From positions 1 through 47,721 of the forward strand of contig NZ_RQUX01000017.1 of the NCBI RefSeq assembly GCF_003992115.1: DNA of 47,721 nt, in the 5' to 3' direction. Source of the DNA: Veillonella ratti. Its GTDB lineage: Bacteria > Bacillota > Negativicutes > Veillonellales > Veillonellaceae. The position numbers and the translations under genes are program-made. This document shows, in pieces, positions 1-8,634 of the stretch. The notes beneath the pieces are model-generated. The model was not told where the DNA came from. It ran no database searches and saw only the letters and a program-made list of their open reading frames with translations. How positions within the stretch are numbered: position 1 is the first letter of the stretch; each line of letters begins with the position of its first letter.

Positions 1-890
1 CCTGTAAATCCATAATCTCTATGAGTAACAGCATTTACAATGCCTTCAAACCAAGCAAACTCTGGATATTCAGGTATAATTTGAAATTGTCCATTATCAC
101 CTAATTTTTGGAATTCTCTTAATTGTGTTTTTATAAAATCAGTTATCTCTGGTATTAACTTTGGTATAGCACTATCAAACGATTGCTCCTTAACTATATT
201 TAATCTTGAGCCGGTTTTTGATTGACTACCATCATACCGAATAAATTTTATACGAGCATTTGGTAGAAACTGTGTTGGATTTTTCCCAAATAAAAGAATA
301 GCTGCATTAGTTAATTTGTTATTTTTATATAATCCTCTTGCAGTTAATACCTCAATGTTATCCTTATGCAAGACATTCATTCGCTCTTTATAGTTTTCTA
401 TAATTAACAAATCTAAATCATCGATAGTTGCTTCTTCTATTACTTTATCTTCATATAGACGAAAGCCACGATCATACTCCAAACTCGTTATTTCCCTATG
501 GCTCAATTCTCGAGAAGAATCTTTCACACGTAAATATACTTTATCACTCCTATCGCTAATAATACTCCCCGATTCACTTTCAACGCCAATGAGTAAAATA
601 AAGTCCTTTGTTTCTTCATTAATAACTATTGTTTTATATTCAAACTTTGGAACCGGAATACAGTTTTGTCTTATAGCATTAATATATTCATCAACAGTAT
701 ATTTTGATCGTGCGAAGCCTGTTATTTCTCCTTTATCCTCTACTCCTACAACAATAACTCCCCCATTTGCATTAGCAAATGCTATAATTTGCTTTACTAA
801 ATGATCTGGTTTAATGGCCGAACTTTTACGTTCAAAATAGCCATTTTCTTTAGTTTCTGTTATATATTCTAATGTTATATTTTCAAACAT
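1..890 (-). CDS. AlbA_2/Schlafen-type ATP-binding protein, C-terminus cut by window edge
   Basis: The frame is open from an ATG at 890 (preceded by an AGAGGG ribosome site) to base 1, so about 296 residues are visible and the rest lies outside the window. The N-terminal ~130 residues look like the AlbA_2 (Schlafen-like, putative nucleic-acid-binding) domain: an E-x-K-x-S start followed by an IIAFANANGG motif and VGVEDKG. The last visible residues, ending in GIVNAVTHRDYG, match the N-box at the start of the RecG-C/HATPase_c_4 ATP-binding domain usual in this family. Such proteins are annotated as putative transcriptional regulators or ATP-dependent DNA-binding proteins; the true role is generally unknown and some belong to defence loci. 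The gene is visibly richer in A+T than the genes from 1.9 kb on and sits on the 3' side of a tRNA gene, which fits an acquired segment. Confidence 0.8.
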   Translation of the reverse strand, partial: MFENITLEYITETKENGYFERKSSAIKPDHLVKQIIAFANANGGVIVVGVEDKGEITGFARSKYTVDEYINAIRQNCIPVPKFEYKTIVINEETKDFILLIGVESESGSIISDRSDKVYLRVKDSSRELSHREITSLEYDRGFRLYEDKVIEEATIDDLDLLIIENYKERMNVLHKDNIEVLTARGLYKNNKLTNAAILLFGKNPTQFLPNARIKFIRYDGSQSKTGSRLNIVKEQSFDSAIPKLIPEITDFIKTQLREFQKLGDNGQFQIIPEYPEFAWFEGIVNAVTHRDYGFT

Positions 891-978
891 ACTTCCCTCT
901 ACATATACATATACCTAAACTATTTATTACAAAAATTGTAGCACGCATACAAAGTACCGTCAATTTACTAAGATAATA

Positions 979-1014
979 CAAAAACAACCACGAAGACCTA
1001 TCTTCATGGCTGTT
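979..1014 (-). terminator. Intrinsic terminator of tRNA-Arg
   Basis: On the minus strand a 14-bp stem (983-996 with 1001-1014, three G-U pairs allowed) with a 4-base loop is followed by a run of five T. It lies just past the 3' end of the tRNA gene, so it ends that transcript. Confidence 0.8.
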
Positions 1015-1020
1015 CTTATT

Positions 1021-1097
1021 TGGTGCGCCTAGGCGGAATCGAACCACCGACACGCAGTTTAGGAAACTGCTGCTCTATCCTACTGAGCTATAGACGC
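1021..1097 (-). tRNA. tRNA-Arg, anticodon CCT
   Basis: Read on the minus strand this is a complete 77-base cloverleaf. The acceptor stem pairs GCGTCTA with TAGGCGC (one G-U), the discriminator base is A and CCA is encoded. The D-arm has AGCTCAGTAGGATAGAGCA, the anticodon loop is TTCCTAA between GCAGT and ACTGC, and the T-arm has GGTTCGATTCC. The CCT anticodon reads the arginine codon AGG. Its 3' end points toward the AlbA_2 gene, the side on which integrated elements usually lie. Confidence 0.96.
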
Positions 1098-1182
1098 ATG
1101 TATGTATTAAATTAAAACACTTTACAAACTATATTATAAACGGAATGTTCACATCTCGCAATATACCTATATTCTTAAGCAC

Positions 1183-1357
1183 TTATACACGAGTTATCCC
1201 CAGTTTATACACAGAGTTATGCACTTTTTCGTTCACTTATGCACCAAATTTTTAGACTTACACACAAGCTATACACAACATATCCACAGATTTATGTGTA
1301 TAATCTGTGGATATGTTCGTCAGTATGTACTATTTTTAGTTTATAACCGGTGTATAA
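1183..1357. other. DnaA-box cluster with a 16-bp inverted repeat
   Basis: About eleven 9-mers equal or close to TTATNCACA are packed into 175 bases. Exact TTATACACA occurs at 1205-1213 (plus) and 1295-1303 (minus). Near matches lie at 1183, 1194, 1217, 1237, 1258, 1269, 1280 (plus) and 1306, 1349 (minus). A perfect 16-bp inverted repeat (1277-1292 and 1302-1317, 9-base spacer) carries ATATCCACA in each arm and an exact box in the spacer. No T-run follows, so it is not a terminator. Most of the 1098-1426 intergenic gap is this cluster. It could titrate or reload DnaA (datA/DARS-like by analogy) or be an ancillary origin element; function is inferred from motif density only. Confidence 0.75.
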
Positions 1358-1426
1358 CTTTTAATTTGTTCGCTCAAAAATAACATGTTCTGCCAATTTT
1401 TACTAACAATACAGATCATCCATTAC

Positions 1427-1744
1427 TTATTCCGGAAACTTAAATTCGCCGTCGATTTCAACCGGGCGGCTCCAATCAACTTGAACGTCAGTGCGTTCCC
1501 ACATAACGGTTAACGCTAATTTTAAATTTTCCAAAGATTCAGAAGGATCTAACGTAACTGTTTCATACACGTCGAGGCTTAACGCTTTTTCAATAGTTTG
1601 CGGTGTATGCAAATAATCCCAAACCTTTTTTTGCCAAGTTTCATCAGGCAATACTACTGTCATTTCCTTATTGTCTTTATTAAAGGCAATATATCCCTTT
1701 TCATCCACCCCATAATGAATGGCATAATATGCTACGTTACTCAT
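1427..1744 (-). CDS. Hypothetical protein, 105 aa
   Basis: I do not recognise a family. The product is a small, acidic, soluble-looking protein (start MSNVAYYAIHYG, end DGEFKFPE) with no signal peptide, membrane segment or cysteine motif. An ATG start at 1744 is preceded by an AAAGGAG ribosome site, which supports translation. Codon use looks like that of the neighbours. It stands alone between the DnaA-box cluster and the RND efflux genes; the gap to the efflux permease contains no clear terminator hairpin that I can see. No function is proposed. Confidence 0.7.
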   Translation of the reverse strand: MSNVAYYAIHYGVDEKGYIAFNKDNKEMTVVLPDETWQKKVWDYLHTPQTIEKALSLDVYETVTLDPSESLENLKLALTVMWERTDVQVDWSRPVEIDGEFKFPE

Positions 1745-1891
1745 CGTATTAGCTCCTTTTCACTGTTATTGGCAATGTCTACTTACTTATTTAATCATAC
1801 ATTACATCATCTACGCAATATGCTTTGATTAAATTTTATCGTATTAATTACAATATTACCAATAAATTTTCACTAATTTTGATAATTCCCT

Positions 1892-4800
1892 TTATTTTTC
1901 TTCCGCTTTAAAATAAACGGCATACATAACGGGCAGCACAATTAAAGTTAAAATTGTAGCCACAAAGAGCCCACCGCTGAAGGCTATGGCCATCGGTGAC
2001 CAAAAAGCACTGCGCATGAGCGGTACCATGCCTAAAATCGCGGCTAAGGCGGTGAGCATAATCGGCCGGAAACGCAAGATAGTGGAGCTTACAATGGCTT
2101 CATAAGTCGTTTGTCCTTCTTTGCGATGTAACTCAATCTGGTCAATTAAAATGATAGAGTTTCGGATAATCATACCGCTTAATGAGATAACCCCCAAGAC
2201 TACCATAAAGCCCATCGGCGTATTGGTTAAGAGCATAGTCAAAACAACCCCGATGAGTCCAAGTGGTGCCGTTAACATGGCCATAATCATGAGGGAGATT
2301 TTCTTGAGCTGGAACATGAGAATCACCATAATGAGACAAATCATAATCGGCATCGGCCCTTTTAAGTTATTAAGAGCAATGTTACTTTGTTCCGCAGATC
2401 CATCTACTTCAATGGTGTAGCCGGCCGGTAAGTCCGCTCTCATAGTATCCAGTTTTTCATTAATTTCATTAGCTAAGGAATCGGCCATTACATTCGGCGG
2501 TACATTGCCATGGACCGTAATGGTCGGCGCCATGTTACGGTGCCAGATGATACCGTCTTCATTTCCTAAGGAGATGGTTGCTATCTGGCTTAAAGGTACA
2601 TAGGCGCCGGAACCGGTCTGAATTGGAATATTTTGCAAAACACTCATATTATGATCTTCGTTACCGCTGAGTTTAAATTTCATCGGTATCGTCTGATTGC
2701 CTACATAATATTGCCCCACCGTAATACCGGATATTTTACTTTGTAAATCCGTTGCTACCGTATAACTGTCAACGCCCATCAAACGCGCTTTAGACGGGTC
2801 GATATGAACTTCAATATTCGGTGTATTATCCGGCCAATCTTCGGCAATATCGGTGATTTCAGGATATTCTTTGAAAACAGCCTTCACATCGGTGGCGATG
2901 TCTTTAACTTTAGCCATATCAGGTCCCGATACACGGAACATAATCGGATATTTTGAAGGCGGACCGGTTTGAATAAAGTCCATATTAATTAAAGCCGACG
3001 GGAATTCGTCCTTCAACTTTTCATTTAATTCATTGTACAAACTGTTTCTATCGTCCAAAGAGTTAGCTACAATCACATACTGCATGTAGTTGTTACGCTG
3101 TACTTCCGGTTCCAAGGTAAGTACGAAGCGCGGCGCTCCTTCACCGATATAAGAGGAATAATGCTCAATTCGTTTATCGCCGCTGAGGATATTATCCAAT
3201 TGCTCCGCCTGTTCTTTTGTATACTGTAAGGACGAACTTTGCGGAAACTGAATGGCTACCATGATTTCCGGTCTGGTAGAAGCCGGGAAAAATTCCACTT
3301 TAATGAGCGGCACACTGACTAATGAAATCAAGAATAAAACCAACGTTGTTATGAGAACTGTACGACGATGGCCCAGGGCCCAGTGAAGAAATTTTTCGAA
3401 GCGAGCCAAAAAGGCTTTTTGTATCCGCATAGCTCTTGTTTCCTCATGACCCGGTTTGATACGGATTAACTTACTGCCCAATACTGGACTTACCAACACC
3501 GAAGCAAACCATGATAATAAAAGTGCCATGGCCACAACAATAAATAAAGCATGGGTAAATTCGGCAACCGATCCTTCCGATAAAAAGATTGGCAAGAAGC
3601 CGCAGCAGGTAATTAAAGTACCGCTCAGCATCGGAAAGGCTGTCGATTTATAGGCAAAGGTAGCCGCATCATGCGTATTGAGCCCTTCTTCCATTTTGAG
3701 GGTCATCATTTCTACGACGATAATCGCATCATCTACCAATAGACCTAAGGAGATGATTAAGGCACCGAGGCTTACTTTATGTAACTCAAGCCCGTCAGCG
3801 TACATGCCCACAAAGGTACTGGCCACAACGACCGGAATCGTAAGAGCTACCACAATCCCACTACGTACACCGAGGGATATAAAGCTGACGATTAATACGA
3901 TAACAATGGCTTCAAATAGAGAACGGGTAAATTCACTGATGGAATCATCCACCACTTTCGGCTGGTTGGATACCTGACTGACATCGAGTCCAGCCGGTAA
4001 GGCATCCTTATAGGACGCCATTTTAGCATCCAATGCCTTACCGAATTCAATATTATTGGCTCCCGGATCCATGGAAACAGCAATGCCTATGGCCGGTTTA
4101 CCATTATAGTAGAACAGCGGACTTTGGGGTGATTCGTAATCCATACGAACCGTGGCAATATCCCCTAAACGCAAAGTCTGACCATTCACTTGGAGTGGCA
4201 TTTCACGAACGGAATCAACGCTGTCAAACAGCCCGTTCACCCGTAAATAGACATTATTCGTGTCTGTATCAATCATGCCAGCCGGTGCCATGGAGCTTTG
4301 TTGTTTTAAGGCATTTAAAATTGTCTGGGCGCTTATTTGATAGGCCGACAATTTATCCTTATTCATTTCCACATAAAGCGTCTGCTCTTGCACACCTTTT
4401 AAATCTATCCGTTTTACATTCGGCACACTGAGCAAAACACGTTTAATATCTTCCGCATAAGCTCTTTTTTCTTCATAGGAATAGTCATCGCCCGTAAGTG
4501 CGTAAATCGTACCGTACACGTCGTCAAAACGGTCGTTAATAACAGGTCCCTGCACGCCGTCTGGCAGACTTGACCATTCATCATCAATCATGTGACGTAC
4601 TTCCGTCCAAGCGGCCCGTACGTCGTCACTTTTGACCGATTCTTTGAGGTTAATATAAATAACCGTTTTACCGCCGTCCGTAAAACTCTTTGTATAATCA
4701 AGGCCCGGTAAGTCGCGGATTTTTTCTTCCAGCTTATCCGTAACCTGTTCCGACATCTGTTGTGGCGATGCGCCCGGCCAGGTAGCGGCTACAACCATGG

Positions 4801-4939
4801 TTCGAATCGTAAAGTTCGGATCCTCCATGCGACCGATTTTCATAAAGGAAAAACTACCGATGGCAAAGAGCATGGCCATAAAGAAGTATATGATGGACTT
4901 GTGTCTGAGGGCCCAATCAGCTAAGTTAAACTGCTTCAT
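1892..4939 (-). CDS. Efflux RND transporter permease (AcrB/HAE1-type)
   Basis: Inner-membrane, proton-driven pump subunit of a tripartite exporter. The 1015-residue length is typical. The order is: one N-terminal membrane helix (about 14-34), a large periplasmic porter domain, a cluster of helices, a second periplasmic domain, and a final cluster of helices. The proton-relay motif GLLVDDAIIVVE places two Asp near residue 402, aligning with AcrB D407/D408; the AcrB Lys940 position appears to be Arg (IIRNSIILID, about residue 924). The start ATG overlaps the stop of the adaptor gene by 4 bases (ATGA), so the two are translationally coupled. No TolC-type outer-membrane gene lies nearby, so that partner must be encoded elsewhere. 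Substrate cannot be read from sequence. Confidence 0.95.
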   Translation of the reverse strand: MKQFNLADWALRHKSIIYFFMAMLFAIGSFSFMKIGRMEDPNFTIRTMVVAATWPGASPQQMSEQVTDKLEEKIRDLPGLDYTKSFTDGGKTVIYINLKESVKSDDVRAAWTEVRHMIDDEWSSLPDGVQGPVINDRFDDVYGTIYALTGDDYSYEEKRAYAEDIKRVLLSVPNVKRIDLKGVQEQTLYVEMNKDKLSAYQISAQTILNALKQQSSMAPAGMIDTDTNNVYLRVNGLFDSVDSVREMPLQVNGQTLRLGDIATVRMDYESPQSPLFYYNGKPAIGIAVSMDPGANNIEFGKALDAKMASYKDALPAGLDVSQVSNQPKVVDDSISEFTRSLFEAIVIVLIVSFISLGVRSGIVVALTIPVVVASTFVGMYADGLELHKVSLGALIISLGLLVDDAIIVVEMMTLKMEEGLNTHDAATFAYKSTAFPMLSGTLITCCGFLPIFLSEGSVAEFTHALFIVVAMALLLSWFASVLVSPVLGSKLIRIKPGHEETRAMRIQKAFLARFEKFLHWALGHRRTVLITTLVLFLISLVSVPLIKVEFFPASTRPEIMVAIQFPQSSSLQYTKEQAEQLDNILSGDKRIEHYSSYIGEGAPRFVLTLEPEVQRNNYMQYVIVANSLDDRNSLYNELNEKLKDEFPSALINMDFIQTGPPSKYPIMFRVSGPDMAKVKDIATDVKAVFKEYPEITDIAEDWPDNTPNIEVHIDPSKARLMGVDSYTVATDLQSKISGITVGQYYVGNQTIPMKFKLSGNEDHNMSVLQNIPIQTGSGAYVPLSQIATISLGNEDGIIWHRNMAPTITVHGNVPPNVMADSLANEINEKLDTMRADLPAGYTIEVDGSAEQSNIALNNLKGPMPIMICLIMVILMFQLKKISLMIMAMLTAPLGLIGVVLTMLLTNTPMGFMVVLGVISLSGMIIRNSIILIDQIELHRKEGQTTYEAIVSSTILRFRPIMLTALAAILGMVPLMRSAFWSPMAIAFSGGLFVATILTLIVLPVMYAVYFKAEEK

Positions 4940-6027
4940 ATGCGTACCTTAGCCCCTTCTTCCAATTTATCCGTACCGGCCGTTACAATGCGGTCACCGG
5001 CCTTCAAACCGGATACTACCATGACTTGATTATTGCCTAAACTACCTAAAGTAACATTTCGTAAATGCACCGTATTATCGGTGACTACATAGACTTGTCC
5101 CTGACTGTTTGGTGTCGGTTGACGAGTCCCTACCAACGCTGTCAACGGAATCATCAAACCGTTGCTATTTAATTGATTGAATACTACATTAGCTGTCATG
5201 CCAAGCTGTAATTGAGCCGGCGGATTTGGTAAGGAAATTTTAACCGTATAGGTACGCGCCGTCGCATCCGGCACCGGAGAAATTTCACGTACTACACCGG
5301 CCGTTGTCACATTTGGTAAAGCCCAATAGGTTACACTGGCCGGTGAGCCGACGGCTACGGATGCCATCATTTGTTCCGGTAAGGCAATAACCGCTTCCGG
5401 TTCATTGCCGACCGCAATAGTACCTACGGTCTGACCGGCGGCTACGACCTGACCCACTTCGATTGAGGCAGCCGTAATAATACCGTCAGCCGGTGCTGTT
5501 AATTGCGTGTAGTTTTGCTGATTAGCACTGGTTTGCACATTAGCCTGCGCCTGTGCCAATTGAGCGGCCGCTACTTTATAGGAGTTTTCCATCTGGTCCA
5601 ATTGCAATTGACTGATTGCTTCTTCCGCATAGAGTTGACGATAGCGCTGTACGTTGGTAGCTGCCAAATCATACTGTGACTGAGCCGCCGCCAATGCGCC
5701 TTCCGCATTTTGTAATTGACTGCTTGTATCGCCTTGGTCTAATACTGCCAGTACTTGACCGGCTCCGACGCGATCACCGATATTAAAATTCTTTTGAATG
5801 ACACGTCCGCCGATTTGGAAGGATAATGCCGTTTCATTGCGGTTTTTAATGGTGCCGGCCAAACTGTTTTCACCGGCTCCGCTCCCTTGCCCGACAACCT
5901 GCGTTTTAACCAACGGTGCTTTATCACTCGTTTCGTCCGATGAGCCACATCCACTCACCAAGAGTAACAAACCTGTCAATAATGCTGTAATTATCGTGTA
6001 TCGGCGCCAACTTCTCAGCCCGCTCAT
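4936..6027 (-). CDS. RND efflux periplasmic adaptor, lipoprotein
   Basis: Membrane-fusion protein linking the RND permease to an outer-membrane channel. The N-terminus has a charged start, a hydrophobic stretch and a lipobox LVSGC with Cys27, so it is predicted to be lipid-anchored. Next come a split lipoyl/barrel-sandwich part (IGDRVGAGQVLAVLD near 80-95 and APADGIITAASIEVGQVV near 178-195) around an alpha-helical hairpin rich in Ala/Gln, then beta-barrel and membrane-proximal domains ending KLEEGAKVRI. The 363-residue length is normal. A strong AAGGAGGAG ribosome site precedes the ATG, and a consensus-like promoter lies upstream at 6069-6097. The stop overlaps the permease start by 4 bases. 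Confidence 0.94.
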   Translation of the reverse strand: MSGLRSWRRYTIITALLTGLLLLVSGCGSSDETSDKAPLVKTQVVGQGSGAGENSLAGTIKNRNETALSFQIGGRVIQKNFNIGDRVGAGQVLAVLDQGDTSSQLQNAEGALAAAQSQYDLAATNVQRYRQLYAEEAISQLQLDQMENSYKVAAAQLAQAQANVQTSANQQNYTQLTAPADGIITAASIEVGQVVAAGQTVGTIAVGNEPEAVIALPEQMMASVAVGSPASVTYWALPNVTTAGVVREISPVPDATARTYTVKISLPNPPAQLQLGMTANVVFNQLNSNGLMIPLTALVGTRQPTPNSQGQVYVVTDNTVHLRNVTLGSLGNNQVMVVSGLKAGDRIVTAGTDKLEEGAKVRI

Positions 6028-6068
6028 ATGAATCTCCTCCTTATTTATTACCGGTAATATATATGTTA

Positions 6069-6097
6069 ATTGTAAGAGTTATTCCCATTACTGTCAA
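6069..6097 (-). promoter_or_regulatory. Sigma70-type promoter of the RND operon
   Basis: On the minus strand TTGACA (6097-6092), a 17-base spacer and TACAAT (6074-6069) form a near-consensus promoter about 40 bases upstream of the adaptor ATG. It separates the efflux pair from the MarR gene, so the pair can be transcribed on its own. Confidence 0.75.
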
Positions 6098-6188
6098 TTA
6101 TTTTCAATATACTGTGTACCTTATACTAGTCGACTTTGATTGGTGTTACGGTAGTGCCAATAAGATTTTATTTCAATATAAATGACTA

Positions 6189-6740
6189 TCAATAAGCCGA
6201 TTTTGGCTTCATACCGGTTAACGTATTCAATTCTTCATCAGATATAGCAATCGGTCCATTCATTAAAAGTTTAAGCGTTTCCAAGGTGTCCTTAATTTTT
6301 TCAGCCGGCACATTACTGAGAACCGATTTAAAATAGGCTTCTTCACGCTTATGCAAATCATTATGCACCAACGCCACCGCCGTTCCCAGTTCCGTATTAC
6401 GCAATAATACAGCTTTTAAATCTTCTTTGTTGTGAAAACGAATGAGCAAATTATTGGCCGCCAAACGTTTCACATACCGTGATAACAGCCCCTGTGAAAA
6501 TGGCATGGCCTTCAAAATTTCCTGATAGGTACCCGTTTTATCCGGTTTAGCTTCCAAATAGCTTAAGATCTGCATCTCCGAATGATTAAATTTTTTATTC
6601 ATCAGCTTATTTGCCGATTCACAAGGTACTGTATCAATATACGTTTCAATAGCCTCTTTTAGGAGACGTTTACGAACTTCCTGCACATATACAGCAAACA
6701 GTGAAGCCGTAGTCACTAATTCTTTGTACGTATTTTCCAT
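6189..6740 (-). CDS. MarR-like winged-helix transcriptional regulator
   Basis: A 183-residue protein with a central winged-helix region: EMQILSYLEAKPDKTGTYQE followed by a recognition-helix-like stretch (FSQGLLSRYVKRLAANNLL) and a wing with basic residues. This matches the MarR fold layout with helical dimerisation segments at both ends, although the sequence is divergent and the family call rests on this pattern. It lies 162 bases upstream of, and on the same strand as, the RND adaptor-permease pair, so local control of the pump is the natural inference. The ribosome site is weak (GGAG about 12 bases from the ATG). Confidence 0.7.
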   Translation of the reverse strand: MENTYKELVTTASLFAVYVQEVRKRLLKEAIETYIDTVPCESANKLMNKKFNHSEMQILSYLEAKPDKTGTYQEILKAMPFSQGLLSRYVKRLAANNLLIRFHNKEDLKAVLLRNTELGTAVALVHNDLHKREEAYFKSVLSNVPAEKIKDTLETLKLLMNGPIAISDEELNTLTGMKPKSAY

Positions 6741-6812
6741 TGGTATTTACAACTCCGTATTTTTGTAGTTTTATTCAGATGTTTAACACATCTCATAATA
6801 ACCGTCTTTTAA

Positions 6813-6856
6813 CTAAAAAAATCCTCATAGCTTTGGTCTTAGCCTACACTATGAGG
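6813..6856 (-). terminator. Intrinsic terminator after the CNNM/CorC gene
   Basis: On the minus strand ATCCTCATAG pairs with CTATGAGGAT across an ~18-base loop and is followed by seven T. It begins a few bases beyond the stop of the CNNM/CorC gene and insulates the MarR gene from it. Confidence 0.85.
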
Positions 6857-6863
6857 ATAGTTC

Positions 6864-8222
6864 TTATTCGTCGGCAGCTACTGTTTCCTCAATCGGCTCG
6901 TGAACCACCATGATTTTATCGATACGAACATTATCCATATCGACAATTTCAAAGGTATATGTTTCCCACACGTAGCGGTCCAGCTCTTTAGGAATGCGAC
7001 CGAATAAATATGTCAAAAAGCCGCCCACCGTTTTATATAAATCTTTTTCTTCACCCGGTAATTCTTTGTTAATACCGAAATATTCTTTAAATTCATCAAT
7101 GCTGAGTAGGCCATCAACAAGCCAAGTTGTTTCCGTGCGCTGAATGATACGATTTTCTTCTTCTTTCAGCTCATCTTCGCTGGCCGGCATCAAACCAACC
7201 AATTTTTCCATGATGTCATGAAGTGTTACAAGCCCACTAAAACCGCCGTATTCGTCGAGTACTACTGTTTCATGAATACCTTCCGAACGGAATACTTCAA
7301 GAAGCTTCATAAGACTGATTGATTCCGGTACCATAACCGGCTGCTTGGTACATTCTGCCACCAATTGTTTTAACGTCTTTTGCCCGCCTGCTTTCATATG
7401 TTCAGCGAACACATCAGCCACAATAACGAGACCTTCCAATTCATCCAAGGAATCGCGCCCTACGGGCAAACGATAATGTGTAGAGTTGCAAAGACGTTCT
7501 TTGATTTCTTCCTCCGGACTATTCAAATCAAGCCACTTAAGCTGTGTACGCGGTGTCATTACATCACCGGCATTTAAATCGGCCAAGCGGAAGACATTAT
7601 CTACAAGAATCGGTTCTTCTTTTTCAAAAGCCCCCAACTCAACGCCTTGGGTCAACATTTTGTTGATTTCAAGTTCTGTAACCGGCGCTTCTTCCTTCTC
7701 TTTGACACCCAAGAGTTTTAATAAAAAGCTGGTGGATGAACTGAGCAAAACTACCAACGGCTTTGCTATAACCGAAAACGAATGCATCGGTACGGCCATA
7801 ATAATGGCAATTCTCTCCGGTGCGTTCAAAGCGATACGCTTAGGTACCAATTCACCCACAACGAGGGATAAATAGGTCGTCAACGATACGATAACAATAG
7901 GGCTTACCGAATCGGCATAGGGTGCCAAAACAGGTATATGTTCTTTAATAGCTTCTGCCATCGGCGTCGATAATGCAGCGCCGGAATACAAACCGGTTAC
8001 GATACCGATTAAGGTAATCCCGATTTGAATGGTAGAAAACATCTGATTCGGGTCTTCCGATAATTGAATCGCCCGCTGTGCCCCCGTACTGCCTTTTTCG
8101 GCACTATCTTCCAATAAACCCTTACGGGCATTGACTATGGCTAATTCTGTCATGGAGAAAATACCATTTGCTATAATGAGCAAGAAAATTATGAGTATCT
8201 CCAGACCCACGTCACCATCCAC
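6864..8222 (-). CDS. CNNM/CorC-type membrane protein (hemolysin-family, HlyC/CorC)
   Basis: Integral membrane protein of the CNNM transporter domain plus CBS-pair family, linked in bacteria to magnesium/cobalt homeostasis; the old name hemolysin is misleading. The 452 residues divide into an N-terminal DUF21/CNNM membrane domain (about 1-190; hallmarks SMTELAIVNARK, GITLIGIVTG, VGELVPKRIAL), a CBS pair (about 205-330; DVMTPRTQLKWLD, VVLDEYGGFSGLVTLHDIMEK) and a C-terminal CorC_HlyC domain (about 345-435; TTWLVDGLLSIDEF, GGFLTYLFGRIP). The start is a GTG at 8222 behind GAGGAG about 13 bases away, so a slightly different start is possible. A clear terminator follows. Exact ion specificity is not evident. 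Confidence 0.92.
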   Translation of the reverse strand: MDGDVGLEILIIFLLIIANGIFSMTELAIVNARKGLLEDSAEKGSTGAQRAIQLSEDPNQMFSTIQIGITLIGIVTGLYSGAALSTPMAEAIKEHIPVLAPYADSVSPIVIVSLTTYLSLVVGELVPKRIALNAPERIAIIMAVPMHSFSVIAKPLVVLLSSSTSFLLKLLGVKEKEEAPVTELEINKMLTQGVELGAFEKEEPILVDNVFRLADLNAGDVMTPRTQLKWLDLNSPEEEIKERLCNSTHYRLPVGRDSLDELEGLVIVADVFAEHMKAGGQKTLKQLVAECTKQPVMVPESISLMKLLEVFRSEGIHETVVLDEYGGFSGLVTLHDIMEKLVGLMPASEDELKEEENRIIQRTETTWLVDGLLSIDEFKEYFGINKELPGEEKDLYKTVGGFLTYLFGRIPKELDRYVWETYTFEIVDMDNVRIDKIMVVHEPIEETVAADE

Positions 8223-8434
8223 TAATGAATCACTCTCCTCTTACTTACAGTGGATACTTATATTCTGTCAGGCTACTTTAGCCTGTACTTACCGTATAGT
8301 ATATCAAAAATTGAATATTTTCGCTATATTGAGTCTTACTGCCTCTATTTGTAAAAGATCAACTGTCGGTATATTACCTAAGTTAAAGCAATTAGTCTTA
8401 TAATACTTACGACTAATACTTACGACATAATGTA

Positions 8435-8472
8435 AAAACACCCTGTCGCTGCGTATTGCGACAGGGTGTTTT
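8435..8472 (-). terminator. Strong hairpin terminator downstream of the Dxs-family gene
   Basis: A perfect 15-bp stem (8435-8449 with 8458-8472) with an 8-base loop has T-rich flanks on the minus strand. It sits in the 412-base gap between the Dxs-family gene and the CNNM/CorC gene and likely ends dxs transcription. The rest of the gap (8223-8634) holds one further hairpin and no supported gene. Confidence 0.85.
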
Positions 8473-8503
8473 CATAGAATATATCGAAGGGCTAAGCCTA
8501 TTT

Positions 8504-8534
8504 TGCTTGGCATTTATGCCTAAAATGCCAAGCA
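8504..8534. repeat. Perfect 12-bp inverted repeat without T-run
   Basis: TGCTTGGCATTT at 8504-8515 and its exact complement at 8523-8534 flank a 7-base spacer. There is no U-tract on either strand. It lies in the 3' untranslated region of the Dxs-family transcript, before the main terminator, so it may be an mRNA 3' structure or a processing site; this role is a guess. Confidence 0.6.
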
Positions 8535-8634
8535 TCTATCAGATAAACGTTTTAACTTTAATAAAACGGGAACCGGAAAACTAATCTTACAGTTTTAATT
8601 AATAATACTGCCATTAACTCTAAATTAACCTGAA

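Noticed and set aside
1-890. Calling the AlbA_2 gene a proven defence gene
   Set aside because: The family is mixed in role, the gene is incomplete here and no other defence gene is visible.
1277-1317. 16-bp inverted repeat as a transcription terminator
   Set aside because: No T-run on either strand, and its arms and spacer are DnaA boxes.
4033-4431. Open frame of 132 codons on the plus strand inside the RND permease gene
   Set aside because: Antisense shadow of an intact permease reading frame; composition is not protein-like.
7486-7875. Open frame of 129 codons on the plus strand inside the CNNM/CorC gene
   Set aside because: Antisense to an intact gene, no ribosome site, no family resemblance.
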